Source of the DNA: Ruminococcus sp. HUN007
GTDB lineage: Bacteria; Bacillota; Clostridia; Oscillospirales; Ruminococcaceae
Direction of reading: 5' to 3'
Length of the DNA: 64,000 bases
NCBI RefSeq assembly: GCF_000712055.1
Contig: NZ_JOOA01000002.1
Span: 1,798,001-1,862,000, forward strand
The translations under genes were made by a program, and so were the position numbers. Under the pieces are notes generated by a model that saw only the letters and a list, made by a program, of their open reading frames with translations, was not told the origin of the DNA and searched no databases. Below, piece after piece: positions 25,132 to 33,157 of the stretch; within the stretch, counting starts at the first letter, position 1; every line of letters starts with the position of its first letter.

Positions 25132-26031
25132 TCAGTATTCCGGGATTTTTATGTTTGATATGTCCTTTTTAAACTGCTCTAAGAATATACCGGCTGCCTT
25201 CGTGAAAACAGAGTATCGTTTCCAGATAAAAGAACATACTGCCTCCATAGGAGGTTCAAAAGGCCGGAAGCAGAGCTTGCTGTCACCGCTGACGTTGATA
25301 AGCCGGTCGAGAGCAATTGCACATCCTATGCCTTCACCGACCATTACTGATGCATTGTAGATAAGATTGTACTCTGCGACTATATTTGCATCAGGCGCCT
25401 GTTCTGCTATCATTTCAGACAGCATGGTGCTGTGATTGGGCTGTCTTGGAATTATGAGGTCAAGTCCTGATACATCAGATATCGTCAGAGTAGATTTCTT
25501 AGCCAGCGGTTCATCCTGACGCATCAGTACTCCCCATGTGTCGTGCAGAGGTATTTCAATGGCTTCATATCTGGTTCTGTCGATATTTCCGAATATCAGC
25601 CCGAAATCCATCAGTCCGCGATCGAGTTTCTCCATTACATCGGTGCCGTTGCCGCTGAAAAAGCTGTAATGAATACCGGGGTAATCAGCTTTAAGATGAT
25701 GTGCCGTATCTGCGATCAGCTTTATTGCGTAAGTCTCTCCCGCACCGATATATACAGTGCCGGAGACGCTGTCATTGCTTTGCCTTACTTCCTGCTCCGT
25801 CTTGTCCATAAGGTCAATGATCTCCTCAGCGCGTTTTCGGAGTATAATACCCTCCTCTGTCAGCGTGACGCCCTTGTTTGAGCGGACAAGCAGAGTTTTT
25901 CCGAGCTCGTCCTCAAGTTCCTTTAACTGACGGGAAAGCGTTGGCTGCGATAAAAACAGTCTCTCTGCTGCCGTTGAAAAACTCTGTTCCCTTGCAACAG
26001 CTAGGAAATATTTCAGTACACGAATATCCAT
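25132..26031 (-). CDS. LysR-family transcriptional regulator
   Basis: The 299-residue protein is a complete LysR regulator. Residues 1-60 are the winged helix (MDIRVLKYFLAVAREQSFST, AAERLFLSQPTLSRQLKELE), and about 90-290 are the periplasmic-binding-like effector domain (VYIGAGETYAIKLIADTAHH, GLIFGNIDRTRYEAIEIPLH). It is divergent from the flavodoxin lipoprotein gene (165-bp gap) and upstream of the decarboxylase-cupin gene, so it probably controls both. The effector is unknown. Confidence 0.93.
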   Translation of the reverse strand: MDIRVLKYFLAVAREQSFSTAAERLFLSQPTLSRQLKELEDELGKTLLVRSNKGVTLTEEGIILRKRAEEIIDLMDKTEQEVRQSNDSVSGTVYIGAGETYAIKLIADTAHHLKADYPGIHYSFFSGNGTDVMEKLDRGLMDFGLIFGNIDRTRYEAIEIPLHDTWGVLMRQDEPLAKKSTLTISDVSGLDLIIPRQPNHSTMLSEMIAEQAPDANIVAEYNLIYNASVMVGEGIGCAIALDRLINVSGDSKLCFRPFEPPMEAVCSFIWKRYSVFTKAAGIFLEQFKKDISNIKIPEY

Positions 26032-26109
26032 TCATTAAGCCCCCTTTTTCAACATCATAACACATCAGACTATAGCTGTCAAGCATATCGCCGTATTCAA
26101 TATAGGTAT

Positions 26110-26138
26110 TTGCTATCTTAAAAGTACCGTGTTATAAT
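26110..26138 (+). promoter_or_regulatory. Promoter of the flavodoxin lipoprotein gene
   Basis: TTGCTA (26110-26115) and TATAAT (26133-26138) are 17 bp apart, in the divergent gap next to the lysR gene. LysR operators are expected here. Confidence 0.75.
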
Positions 26139-26196
26139 TAAATCAACAAAAGATACCTGACTACCTTGTATTTATGGTGAAGAAAGAGGGATTGAA

Positions 26197-27369
26197 ATGA
26201 AAAAGATGATAAGAACAATTCTGACTGCTGCAACAATTATACTTACAGCAGCAGGCTGTGGAAAATACGCTGATTCCGGCAGTGTACAGACGACAGGTAA
26301 TATTCCGCTTCAGACAGATCTGTCTGCTCATGTAAAAGCATCTGCTGTTCCCGATTATAAATACACGGTACATGATATTATAAATTTACAGAAATATCTG
26401 CTGACAGGATTGGCAGAAGACGATCTGACTGAAAAGCCATATGACCTGAACGAGAACGAACACTGGGACGTGATCGATCTGTGTCTTATGAAAAGCGAGA
26501 TAATCGGTCAGATGAACGACACAAACGATACCCTTGTCGTTTACTTCTCCCGCACGGGAAATACTGAGAAGATCGCTGAACATCTGATCGAGCTTACCGA
26601 TGCTGACATGTATGTGATCGAAGCTGCTGTTCCGTACACAGATGCCGATATCAGATATCAGGATGACGGCTGCCGTGCCAACAATGAGCAGAATGATAAA
26701 ACTGTCCGTCCGGGAATAGCTGACCCCGTTTCTTCTATCGACAGCTATGACACGATATTCTTAGGTTATCCGATATGGTGGGGACAGGAACCGCGTATCA
26801 TTGACACTTTCCTTGAAAGCTATGACTTCTCTGATAAAACAGTTATTCCGTTCTGCACATCCGGCAGCAGCGGTATTTCCGCAAGCGAGAAGAATATCGC
26901 AGAGCTTGTGCCGATAGGCAGGCAGCTTGAAGGCAGACGTTTTTCTGCAGGTGCCACAAAGGACGATGTAAAGAAGTGGGTAGATACGCTTCCGCTGAAC
27001 AGTGAAAAATCTGAATCAGAACTTCTGATCTCCGTGAACGGTCATGAGCTTACTGCTTCTTTTGCCGACAGCACCGCGGCTGCCGAACTTGCCGAAAAGC
27101 TGAAAGCAGAACCTGTTACCGTCTCACTTAATGAGTACGGCGGATTTGAAAAAGTCGGCAAACTTCCCTGGGCACTGACAAAAACGGACGAAAAAATCGA
27201 TACGGAGCCATGCGACATCATGCTCTATCAGGGCAATCAGATGACGATCTTCTATAACTCCAATTCATGGAGTTACACAAAACTCGGACATATCAGCAAT
27301 ATCACACAAGAGGAATTAAAGGATATATTCGGTGATGGTGATGTTTCTGTCACGCTCTCACTGAAATAA
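26197..27369 (+). CDS. Lipoprotein fusing dockerin-like segment, flavodoxin and cyclophilin-like domain
   Basis: The 390-residue protein has a lipobox (ILTAAGC, Cys24). Residues of about 52-108 resemble a degenerate dockerin pair (VHDIINLQKYLLTG; DLNENEHWDVIDLCLMKSEI). A flavodoxin domain follows at about 112-265 (LVVYFSRTGNTEKIAEHL as FMN phosphate loop, LGYPIWWGQEP, PFCTSGSSGISAS). The C-terminal 120 residues are cyclophilin-like (LPWALTKTDEKIDTEPCDIM, MTIFYNSNSWSYTKLG). Flavodoxin/cyclophilin-like pairs are known in firmicutes; the added dockerin-like part and outer location are unusual. I infer an extracytoplasmic flavin electron carrier. AGAGGG precedes the ATG. Confidence 0.85.
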   Translation: MKKMIRTILTAATIILTAAGCGKYADSGSVQTTGNIPLQTDLSAHVKASAVPDYKYTVHDIINLQKYLLTGLAEDDLTEKPYDLNENEHWDVIDLCLMKSEIIGQMNDTNDTLVVYFSRTGNTEKIAEHLIELTDADMYVIEAAVPYTDADIRYQDDGCRANNEQNDKTVRPGIADPVSSIDSYDTIFLGYPIWWGQEPRIIDTFLESYDFSDKTVIPFCTSGSSGISASEKNIAELVPIGRQLEGRRFSAGATKDDVKKWVDTLPLNSEKSESELLISVNGHELTASFADSTAAAELAEKLKAEPVTVSLNEYGGFEKVGKLPWALTKTDEKIDTEPCDIMLYQGNQMTIFYNSNSWSYTKLGHISNITQEELKDIFGDGDVSVTLSLK

Positions 27370-27373
27370 ATAC

Positions 27374-27413
27374 GAAAAAACCTGAAAAATTCTTAGTTTT
27401 TCAGGTTTTTTCT
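27374..27413. terminator. Bidirectional terminator
   Basis: GAAAAAACCTGAAAAA and its exact inverse lie between convergent genes, with A and T runs on both sides. Confidence 0.88.
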
Positions 27414-27419
27414 TTCGGT

Positions 27420-28016
27420 TTAATCAAGCGAATCGATCTTCTTTGAAAGATACTGTCTGAGCTTGGCAAGGTCAGCAAGGCTGAGAGATCCGTCGCCGTC
27501 AACGTCGGCTGCCTTCTGCTGTTCGTCAGTTAAATCCCTGTCGCCTAAAAGTGCAAGTGAGACTTCGGTAAGATCGGTAACATCAATTGTTCCGCTTCCG
27601 TCTATATCTCCGCTGACATAAGCAGGATCTTCCGGCTTTTCTTCTTCTGAAGTTTTTTCTTCTTCGGAAGGCTTTTCATCTTCGGCTGGTTTTTCATCTT
27701 CGGTAACCGATTCATCGTAAACGAGTCTTACTATGGAATAATCCGCGTCGTTTGAAAGCAGATAGCTTCTCAGGTTTTCCATAAGTATGTTGCCCTGCTG
27801 TGTCGGGTTAAGGAATGATGTCTTATAAAACCTTACTATGACTTCCGTATCTGTAGTTTCGACCTTCGCCTTGCCCGGAATTTTCTGATCGATATATTTC
27901 TGTACAAAAACCGCTACTTCCTCCGGCTCAGTTGCAAATCCGAAATCTGCATAAACGGCCGGTGTCACTGACATGATCACCGATAATCCAGTCATAACTG
28001 CTATCGCTTTTTTCAT
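27420..28016 (-). CDS. Secreted dockerin-type protein
   Basis: The 198-residue protein has a signal peptide (MKKAIAVMTGLSVIMSVTPA, cleavage near VYA). A small N-terminal domain of about 85 residues follows (EEVAVFVQKYIDQKIPGKAK, VIVRFYKTSFLNP), then a Glu/Lys/Pro/Ser-rich linker, then a type I dockerin with two calcium repeats (GDIDGSGTIDVTDLTEVSLA and ADVDGDGSLSLADLAKLRQY). Dockerins plug enzymes into cohesins of cellulosomes. The first domain has no recognised catalytic motif. AAGGAG lies before the ATG at 28016. Confidence 0.88.
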   Translation of the reverse strand: MKKAIAVMTGLSVIMSVTPAVYADFGFATEPEEVAVFVQKYIDQKIPGKAKVETTDTEVIVRFYKTSFLNPTQQGNILMENLRSYLLSNDADYSIVRLVYDESVTEDEKPAEDEKPSEEEKTSEEEKPEDPAYVSGDIDGSGTIDVTDLTEVSLALLGDRDLTDEQQKAADVDGDGSLSLADLAKLRQYLSKKIDSLD

Positions 28017-28164
28017 TTTACATTTTCTCCTTGAATACGTGTATTTTAACAAAATCTATATTATTATTATCTGTATTTTAATGAAAGATTTCAATGCATA
28101 TTTTACACAAAGATAGTTATGAATTATTGTGACAGGCATATTTACGTTGCTTTACTGTAATCAG

Positions 28165-28220
28165 TGATTTTGATCGTGTCTTTATCTATGTTTTTTAGCA
28201 ATATAAAGACACGATTGAAT
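28165..28220. repeat. TGTCTTTATCT hairpin repeat, copy 1
   Basis: ATCGTGTCTTTAT and ATAAAGACACGAT (perfect 13-bp arms) flank a T-rich loop. Two further copies with the same flanks (TGATTTTGAT before, TGAA after) lie at 36,344 and 36,441. It ends 2 bp before the stop of the AAA ATPase gene. Confidence 0.8.
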
Positions 28221-28221
28221 T

Positions 28222-29517
28222 TTATATACAAAACGCAGCATACAGCGGAACAACTTTTTGATTATCTTCAAATGCAAAGTTTTTCGCTGAGAGCTTGATC
28301 GCATACTCAGGTTTATACGTTTCCATATAAATGCGAAGGCTCTTCGCTCTGGTATTGTCGGCACTCTTTACTTCAACAGGTATAAGCTTTCCGTCACGCT
28401 GAATGATAAAATCAACTTCCGCTCCGCGGTCAGATTCCCAGTAATATGTGCGGTATCCGTTCATTACAAACTGATTATTGACGTAATTCTCAGTCATGCC
28501 ACCCTTGAAATCATTTATTTCATCCGACATATACAGTATGTCACCGGCATTAAGATCCTTCTTCGCACAAAGCAGTCCTGTATCAGAAACATATATCTTG
28601 AAGGAGTCAATATCCTTATAGTTTTCAAGCGGCTTCTTTATCTGTGCGGCTCTGTACACCTGAGAAACGATACCTGAAAGTTGAAGCCACTCTACAGCAT
28701 TCTCAAATTCAGACGCTCTTGCGCCTTTCTTTATCAGCTTATACTGAAAACGCGTATTCTTTTTGGAAAGCTGAACTGTGATATTATAATAGCAAAGACG
28801 AGTTTTCTTGATTTCGTTCGTGGTGTTGTATTTACTCATATCATCAAGATAACCAAGCAGGATAGTATCCTGTATATGACGCACAAGCAGATAATCCTTT
28901 GTAACAGCAAACTTTTCCACACACTCCGGCATTCCGCCGACTATAAGATACTGACGGTATAACTGCATAGCAGAATCATGCAATGCCGCAGGCATCGGAC
29001 TGTCATCTTCAAAGTGCCTGCGTATCTCTTTTACAAGAGACTCCTCGCCTAAAGCAAAAAGAAATTCCTCCATATCCATCGGGTACATATTCTTTATATC
29101 CACCTTGCCGACAGGAAATGAAAACTGCCTCCGGTTCACAGCAACTCCAAGCAGGCTTCCGGCTACTGCGATGTGATACTCCGGAGCTTCCTCACAGAAA
29201 TATTTGAGAGATGTCAGAGCACGTTCGCACAGCTGGACTTCATCAAATATTATAAGCGTTTTCTCCGAAACAATAGTTGTACCGGATATATGCGAGAGGA
29301 TCGGCAGCAGATATGCCGGACTTATATTTTCAGCAAATGTATCTGCCAGCTTCGGATCAGTTTCAAAATTAAAATATGCTACGTTATCGTAGTTATTACG
29401 CCCAAATTCAAGCAGAGCATAAGTCTTGCCGACCTGTCTTGCACCCTGAAGGATCAGCGGTTTACGGTTCGGGCTTTTCTTCCATTCGATAAGATATTCT
29501 GATATTTTTCTGTACAT
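28222..29517 (-). CDS. AAA ATPase with DUF4143 domain
   Basis: The 431-residue protein has an N-terminal AAA_14 domain with Walker A (LILQGARQVGKTYALLEFG) and Walker B (LIIFDEVQLCERAL) and a sensor-like IAVAGSLLGVAV. The C-terminal DUF4143 domain ends in a PD-(D/E)XK-like core (ESDRGAEVDFIIQRDGKLIP, VEVKSAD). This family is widespread in gut firmicutes as single accessory genes of unknown role. GGGAGG fixes the ATG at 29517. A strong promoter and an inverted repeat lie upstream (see 29,548). Confidence 0.9.
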   Translation of the reverse strand: MYRKISEYLIEWKKSPNRKPLILQGARQVGKTYALLEFGRNNYDNVAYFNFETDPKLADTFAENISPAYLLPILSHISGTTIVSEKTLIIFDEVQLCERALTSLKYFCEEAPEYHIAVAGSLLGVAVNRRQFSFPVGKVDIKNMYPMDMEEFLFALGEESLVKEIRRHFEDDSPMPAALHDSAMQLYRQYLIVGGMPECVEKFAVTKDYLLVRHIQDTILLGYLDDMSKYNTTNEIKKTRLCYYNITVQLSKKNTRFQYKLIKKGARASEFENAVEWLQLSGIVSQVYRAAQIKKPLENYKDIDSFKIYVSDTGLLCAKKDLNAGDILYMSDEINDFKGGMTENYVNNQFVMNGYRTYYWESDRGAEVDFIIQRDGKLIPVEVKSADNTRAKSLRIYMETYKPEYAIKLSAKNFAFEDNQKVVPLYAAFCI

Positions 29518-29547
29518 TCGAGCACCTCCCATGTAGTTTTCAGCTTT

Positions 29548-29613
29548 ATTATAATATATATTCGTGTAAAAATCAATGGATTTTTCAGAAAAATTCGCGT
29601 AATTTTACACGAA
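29548..29613 (-). promoter_or_regulatory. Promoter with inverted repeat, AAA ATPase gene
   Basis: Leftward TTGATT (29,576-29,571) and TATAAT (29,553-29,548) are 17 bp apart. TTCGTGTAAAA (29,561-29,571) lies in the spacer and its exact inverse TTTTACACGAA lies at 29,603-29,613, so a dimeric regulator could bind across the promoter. Confidence 0.6.
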
Positions 29614-29671
29614 CTTTTTCGGAAAATCTGCAATTTTAGGCACGAATCATTTATAACCCACGTAAAAAACG

Positions 29672-29705
29672 AAAGTTCCCGCTTTTTTTACGGGAACTTT
29701 TTCTT
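29672..29705. terminator. Intrinsic terminator
   Basis: AAAGTTCCCG and CGGGAACTTT surround a T-rich loop and are followed by T residues. Confidence 0.75.
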
Positions 29706-29708
29706 TAT

Positions 29709-29768
29709 TTATTGCTTTCTTCGCTTGCTTTCTCACGAAAAGGTATGCCTTCGGCATACTATCTATAA
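29709..29768. repeat. Two 13-bp units joined to a REP-like hairpin
   Basis: TTGCTTTCTTCGCTTGCTTT holds about two units of the 13-bp repeat family. The hairpin GTATGCCTTCGGCATAC follows (about 29,742-29,758). The same order and nearly the same hairpin sequence occur at 31,641-32,082. Confidence 0.6.
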
Positions 29769-29791
29769 ATGGAACTTATTCGCCATACAAA

Positions 29792-30671
29792 TTAACTGAA
29801 GATATTCCATTTGACACTACAGTTGTTCCAGATTGTCCTGTTGCATGAAACCTGTACAAGACAAATTGACCGCCTCTTAACATCCACTTCATGTCCAGTT
29901 TCTCTAATGTCGATATCAATAGTATCATAATTAAAATATGCACGTTCAATTTCCACACCAGATTCCCAGCCTGTCTCCTTGAATATCGAATTCAACATAA
30001 GTACATTTTCATCGAAAAAAGCAGCATCATATTTCTGACGATATTTTTCTATAATATCTTCTTTGTATATCTGAGAAAGATATGATAGCATCTCGTCAGT
30101 ACTTGTAACAACGGCCGCCATTCCTGATTTACCGTCAAAAGCACCTGATACAAGTTCCGAGTCTTCGTCATGATACCAATCTACTGAAGACGACATGTTA
30201 GATAAATGTATCTGCTCCTCTTTTCTTTCTTCTGTTATAGTATCAGCAGATAATGTTGTTACAGAAGAGGAAGTTTCTGTGAATGATGAACCCAATGTTT
30301 CTTCAGTTTTCGACATTTCTGAAGCAGATGTGTTATCTTCAACATTCATAACTATTTCACTTTTCGGAATTAATCTAGCCGTTATACCCGCAACACCTGC
30401 AAAAATCAGAATCACTGCTGCCGACACTGCAAAAACTGCTGATCTTTTTCTGCGGTAATTTTCAATTTTAACTTCATATTCTTCTTTACCCTGATCAGAT
30501 GCATATTTCTCCGTATTTTCACAAATTTCATCAACTTCATATTTCTTTCGGCTGATCTTATACATCCTCTCCTTTTCATCCGAAGTTAGTTTATCATGTT
30601 CCGATAAAATTTCTGTAATTTCTTTATCAGCATTTTCAAGTATGCTGAAATCTGTTTTTTTTCATTTTCAT
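29792..30671 (-). pseudogene. Membrane protein paired with ECF sigma factor; frame error near its start
   Basis: From ATG 30671 the protein should read MKMKKTDFSILENADKEITE, but a run of eight T (plus strand, 30,655-30,662) puts it out of frame; with seven it joins the long frame LTSDEKERMYKISRKKYEVD. It then has a cytoplasmic domain of about 75 residues, one membrane helix (SAVFAVSAAVILIFAGVAGI), a Ser/Thr-rich linker, and an outer domain ending VQVSCNRTIWNNCSVKWNIF. AGGAG precedes ATG 30671, 5 bp after the sigma factor stop, so it is probably its regulatory partner. The error may be a sequencing artefact or a true slippage switch. An internal ATG at 30565 could start a shorter protein. Confidence 0.7.
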
Positions 30672-30676
30672 AAATA

Positions 30677-31249
30677 TCACTGCTCCTGAAACGATATTCC
30701 TGATTTTTCAAGTGCCTTTCTGAGTTTTTTTAAAGCACGGCTACTTCTAACTCTGACCGACTGAGGAGAAATATTCATTATTTCTGATATCTCTGTCGAT
30801 GTACGATTATAGTAATATTTGTGAATAAGTATTGAACAGTCCGGTTCGCCAAGTTCATTGATTTTTTCAATAAGAAGCTTCTGAATTTCAGTATCAGACA
30901 CTTCATTTTCGACATCATCAGATGATCTTATCTGTTCAAATTCATTATCATCAGTACTGAATATGTTTTTTCCAGATGAAAGCTTCTTTAAATATCTCAG
31001 AGCTTTTCTTCTTGCAATCGTTGCAATGAATCCTTTGATATCACCTTCACGTTCACTGTCAGAATTAAAATATCTGTATACATCTGCAAAAACATCTCCT
31101 ACGCACTCTTCAATATCTTCCCTTTCAGCACTGCTTCTGAGAATATTGAATACGATAGTATGTACATAGCCACAGTATTCATCAAATATTTTTCTGTAAA
31201 TATAATCGTCAGAATTATTTTTTCCGCACTGAAATTCTTCGTGTGTCAT
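30677..31249 (-). CDS. ECF-type RNA polymerase sigma factor
   Basis: The 190-residue protein has sigma region 2 (YIYRKIFDEYCGYVHTIVFN, DVFADVYRYFNSDSEREGDI, GFIATIARRKALRYLKKL) and region 4 (ILIHKYYYNRTSTEISEIMN, ISPQSVRVRSSRALKKLRKA). It lacks regions 1 and 3, so it is an extracytoplasmic function sigma factor. AGGTGG supports the ATG at 31249. The next gene is a single-pass membrane protein, likely its partner. The regulon is unknown; a second such pair lies at 36,613. Confidence 0.9.
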   Translation of the reverse strand: MTHEEFQCGKNNSDDYIYRKIFDEYCGYVHTIVFNILRSSAEREDIEECVGDVFADVYRYFNSDSEREGDIKGFIATIARRKALRYLKKLSSGKNIFSTDDNEFEQIRSSDDVENEVSDTEIQKLLIEKINELGEPDCSILIHKYYYNRTSTEISEIMNISPQSVRVRSSRALKKLRKALEKSGISFQEQ

Positions 31250-31413
31250 TGCTTCACCACCTGCAGGTATCATTAAATGCATTTATCAGATCCTTCACTA
31301 TTCATATTGACATCATAACATTAAAGTGTTACATAATTTTTAAAATTTTTGAGGATCAAATCAGAAGCCGGAAAAGGAATTTAATAATCACTGAATATTA
31401 TCTGTCACAAAAC

Positions 31414-31447
31414 AAAAGTTCTCACAGTGATCGCTGTGAGAACTTTT
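31414..31447. terminator. Bidirectional intrinsic terminator
   Basis: AAAAGTTCTCACAG and its exact inverse (14-bp arms) enclose a six-base loop. It lies 12 bp after the end of the leftward AlbA/RecG-like remnant. Confidence 0.85.
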
Positions 31448-31458
31448 ATCAGATAAAT

Positions 31459-32043
31459 TCACAATTGCTCTTTTAATCTATATTTTCTATTAGTATTCGT
31501 CCCCTCATATTCAACATCAGGCATTTCTTTTAAAATAACTCTTGTACGAGACGAACTTAAACCTATTGCTTCTGCTATTTCATTTGTTTTTGACAATCCG
31601 TTCTTTCGTAAGTACTCCCTTATCGCTTTATAGTTATCTTCTGTTTTTCTTCGCTTGTTTTCTTCGCTTGTTTTCTTCGCTTGTTTTCTTCGTTTGTTTT
31701 CTTCGCTTGTTTTCTCTGCTTTATTTATCCGCTTATTTTCGTCGTTTGCAGTCTTTGCTTGTTTTCTTCGCTTGCTTTCTTCGCTTGCTTTCTTCGCTTC
31801 ATTCTCCACAAATTCAAGCAGCAAAATGGTCCTGTCCGGATTATATCTTTCCTCTACAACAGGTAATTTCCACCCTTCATTTTCCCAGACCTGATAAATA
31901 TCCGGGATACCACTTCCCGCTCTTTCGCCTATACCAATCATATTAAACATCTTCATCAGTGTTTTATTTCTAGGATCTGATATACCGCCATGCAACATCT
32001 GCTGCGGGAACTTTTTTTCAATTTGCGCCGTAGGCGCTACCAT
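31459..32043 (-). CDS. AlbA/RecG-like C-terminal remnant with 13-bp-repeat linker
   Basis: The 194-residue frame has the C-terminal HATPase-like signature of AlbA-type ATP-binding regulators (LHGGISDPRNKTLMKMFNMI, GIGERAGSGIPDIYQVWE, YNPDRTILLLEF). A linker of about 65 residues rich in Lys, Arg and Glu (KKTSEENKRRKQA units) follows, then a winged helix (KNGLSKTNEIAEAIGLSSSR, TRVILKEM). The N-terminal two thirds of the family are missing; the frame opens in a REP-like hairpin. It is probably not functional as an ATPase, although the DNA-binding tail is intact. Confidence 0.6.
   Translation of the reverse strand: MVAPTAQIEKKFPQQMLHGGISDPRNKTLMKMFNMIGIGERAGSGIPDIYQVWENEGWKLPVVEERYNPDRTILLLEFVENEAKKASEESKRRKQAKTANDENKRINKAEKTSEENKRRKQAKKTSEENKRRKTEDNYKAIREYLRKNGLSKTNEIAEAIGLSSSRTRVILKEMPDVEYEGTNTNRKYRLKEQL
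31641..31797. repeat. 13-bp tandem repeat, second locus
   Basis: Units of CGCTTGTTTTCTT (plus strand) and variants fill this stretch; four near the 31,641 end are almost perfect and the rest are diverged. It has the same unit and orientation as the large array at 39,299 and lies inside a reading frame as an interdomain linker. Confidence 0.85.
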
Positions 32044-32082
32044 TTCCGAAAAGGTATGCCTTCGGCATGCTATTTATAAATA
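32022..32082. repeat. REP-like hairpin doublet
   Basis: GCGCCGTAGGCGC and GGTATGCCTTCGGCATGC hairpins stand side by side, followed by TATTTATAAAT. The second matches the hairpin at 29,742. Confidence 0.7.
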
Positions 32083-32095
32083 TCGTCTTTCAGAT

Positions 32096-33142
32096 TTAAT
32101 CATCGTTTTTCAGCAGATACTTATTACTTACTACCTTCATACTTAATGCAGCACTAATTGTAGTACTGAACACTGGTTCCACCGGACGAATAACAATGCC
32201 TTCCTTTTTACCGCCGTTAGGATAATCACCGTCGGCACGTTCAAGCAAAGCCTCTACTGTAGGATATTTAGCAGGAAGATCAGTATCGATCTCTTCTATC
32301 GGAACGACGTCAAACTCCAGTTCTTTGCATATCTCCAGCATCCGGTCAAGTCCGACACGCTTGCCATTCTCCATTACAGTAAAGACATACCACTCAGGCT
32401 TTTTGAGTTTCAGACGATTCTTCTGGATACCCGGAGCACAGAATTCCCCCTGAACTGTAAGTGAAGCCAGATTCTCTTTTAACTTGAATGCTTCAAGCTT
32501 TTCCTTATATCCCCGCTCGTTTACGAGATTATAGAAATCACTTTTGCCGTCATCTTTATACTCATAATTATGACCAGTAACATGAAATCCATCCTCATCT
32601 ATGCTGACAGAATGAGAACTACCATCCATTTTAGTGCTGATATAGTATTTCAGTCCTGCAAACTCTTTTATAAGCTCCGGTTCAGCTTGTACCCTTGTTT
32701 CATCAGTATGAGGAATACTTCCCGGCAGATCTCCGGTGATTGTACCACCGGAAGTTGCGCGCACCTCCATTTCCCACTTGCGGACATTCAGTAGTTCAGT
32801 AACATCAGAACCCACTTCAATATCAGCTGGGATTTCAGGAAATTTACTTAACGGAAGCAGCAGTCCCTGTGATACCTGACCGCGGAACTTCTGAGTTTTC
32901 AGACGGAAACCTTCGCCCATAATATCGGTCTTCCTGTAGCTTGATGCTCTCAGAAACTCAAACTCGCTGCATACAGGAAGAAAACTGTCGATTTCAAAAT
33001 ACACAGCAAGATCCGTAGGTGCGAACTGATTTTTATTCACCACGCACTGCCATCCAAGGACATATGCCAGTTCTATTCTGTCAGCGCCTTCTATCGGCTC
33101 TATTTTCCATATTCTTTGTACGCTTGCTAATTTTCTGCTCAT
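32096..33142 (-). CDS. RNA ligase, DRB0094 (Deinococcus Rnl) type
   Basis: The 348-residue protein has an N-terminal OB-like module (MSRKLASVQRIWKIEPIEGA, DRIELAYVLGW) and a nucleotidyltransferase domain. The adenylated lysine lies in YYISTKMDGSSHSV (about residue 175), with later motifs VQGEFCAPGIQKNRL, YVFTVMENGKRV and EGIVIRPVEP. This is the layout of the ATP-dependent RNA ligases related to Deinococcus DRB0094, which seal nicks in RNA. AAAGGA supports ATG 33142. It starts 15 bp after the Fic gene, on the same strand, so the two form a unit. Confidence 0.87.
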   Translation of the reverse strand: MSRKLASVQRIWKIEPIEGADRIELAYVLGWQCVVNKNQFAPTDLAVYFEIDSFLPVCSEFEFLRASSYRKTDIMGEGFRLKTQKFRGQVSQGLLLPLSKFPEIPADIEVGSDVTELLNVRKWEMEVRATSGGTITGDLPGSIPHTDETRVQAEPELIKEFAGLKYYISTKMDGSSHSVSIDEDGFHVTGHNYEYKDDGKSDFYNLVNERGYKEKLEAFKLKENLASLTVQGEFCAPGIQKNRLKLKKPEWYVFTVMENGKRVGLDRMLEICKELEFDVVPIEEIDTDLPAKYPTVEALLERADGDYPNGGKKEGIVIRPVEPVFSTTISAALSMKVVSNKYLLKNDD

Positions 33143-33157
33143 GATCAACATCCTTTC

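Noticed and set aside
24592-25158. 188-residue plus-strand frame
   Set aside because: It runs antisense through the CMD-cupin gene and its promoter and has no ribosome site.
29776-29958. Alternative frame for the end of the sigma-linked membrane protein
   Set aside because: It reads plausibly, but the main frame continues open to a normal end (SVKWNIF), so a second frame error is not needed.
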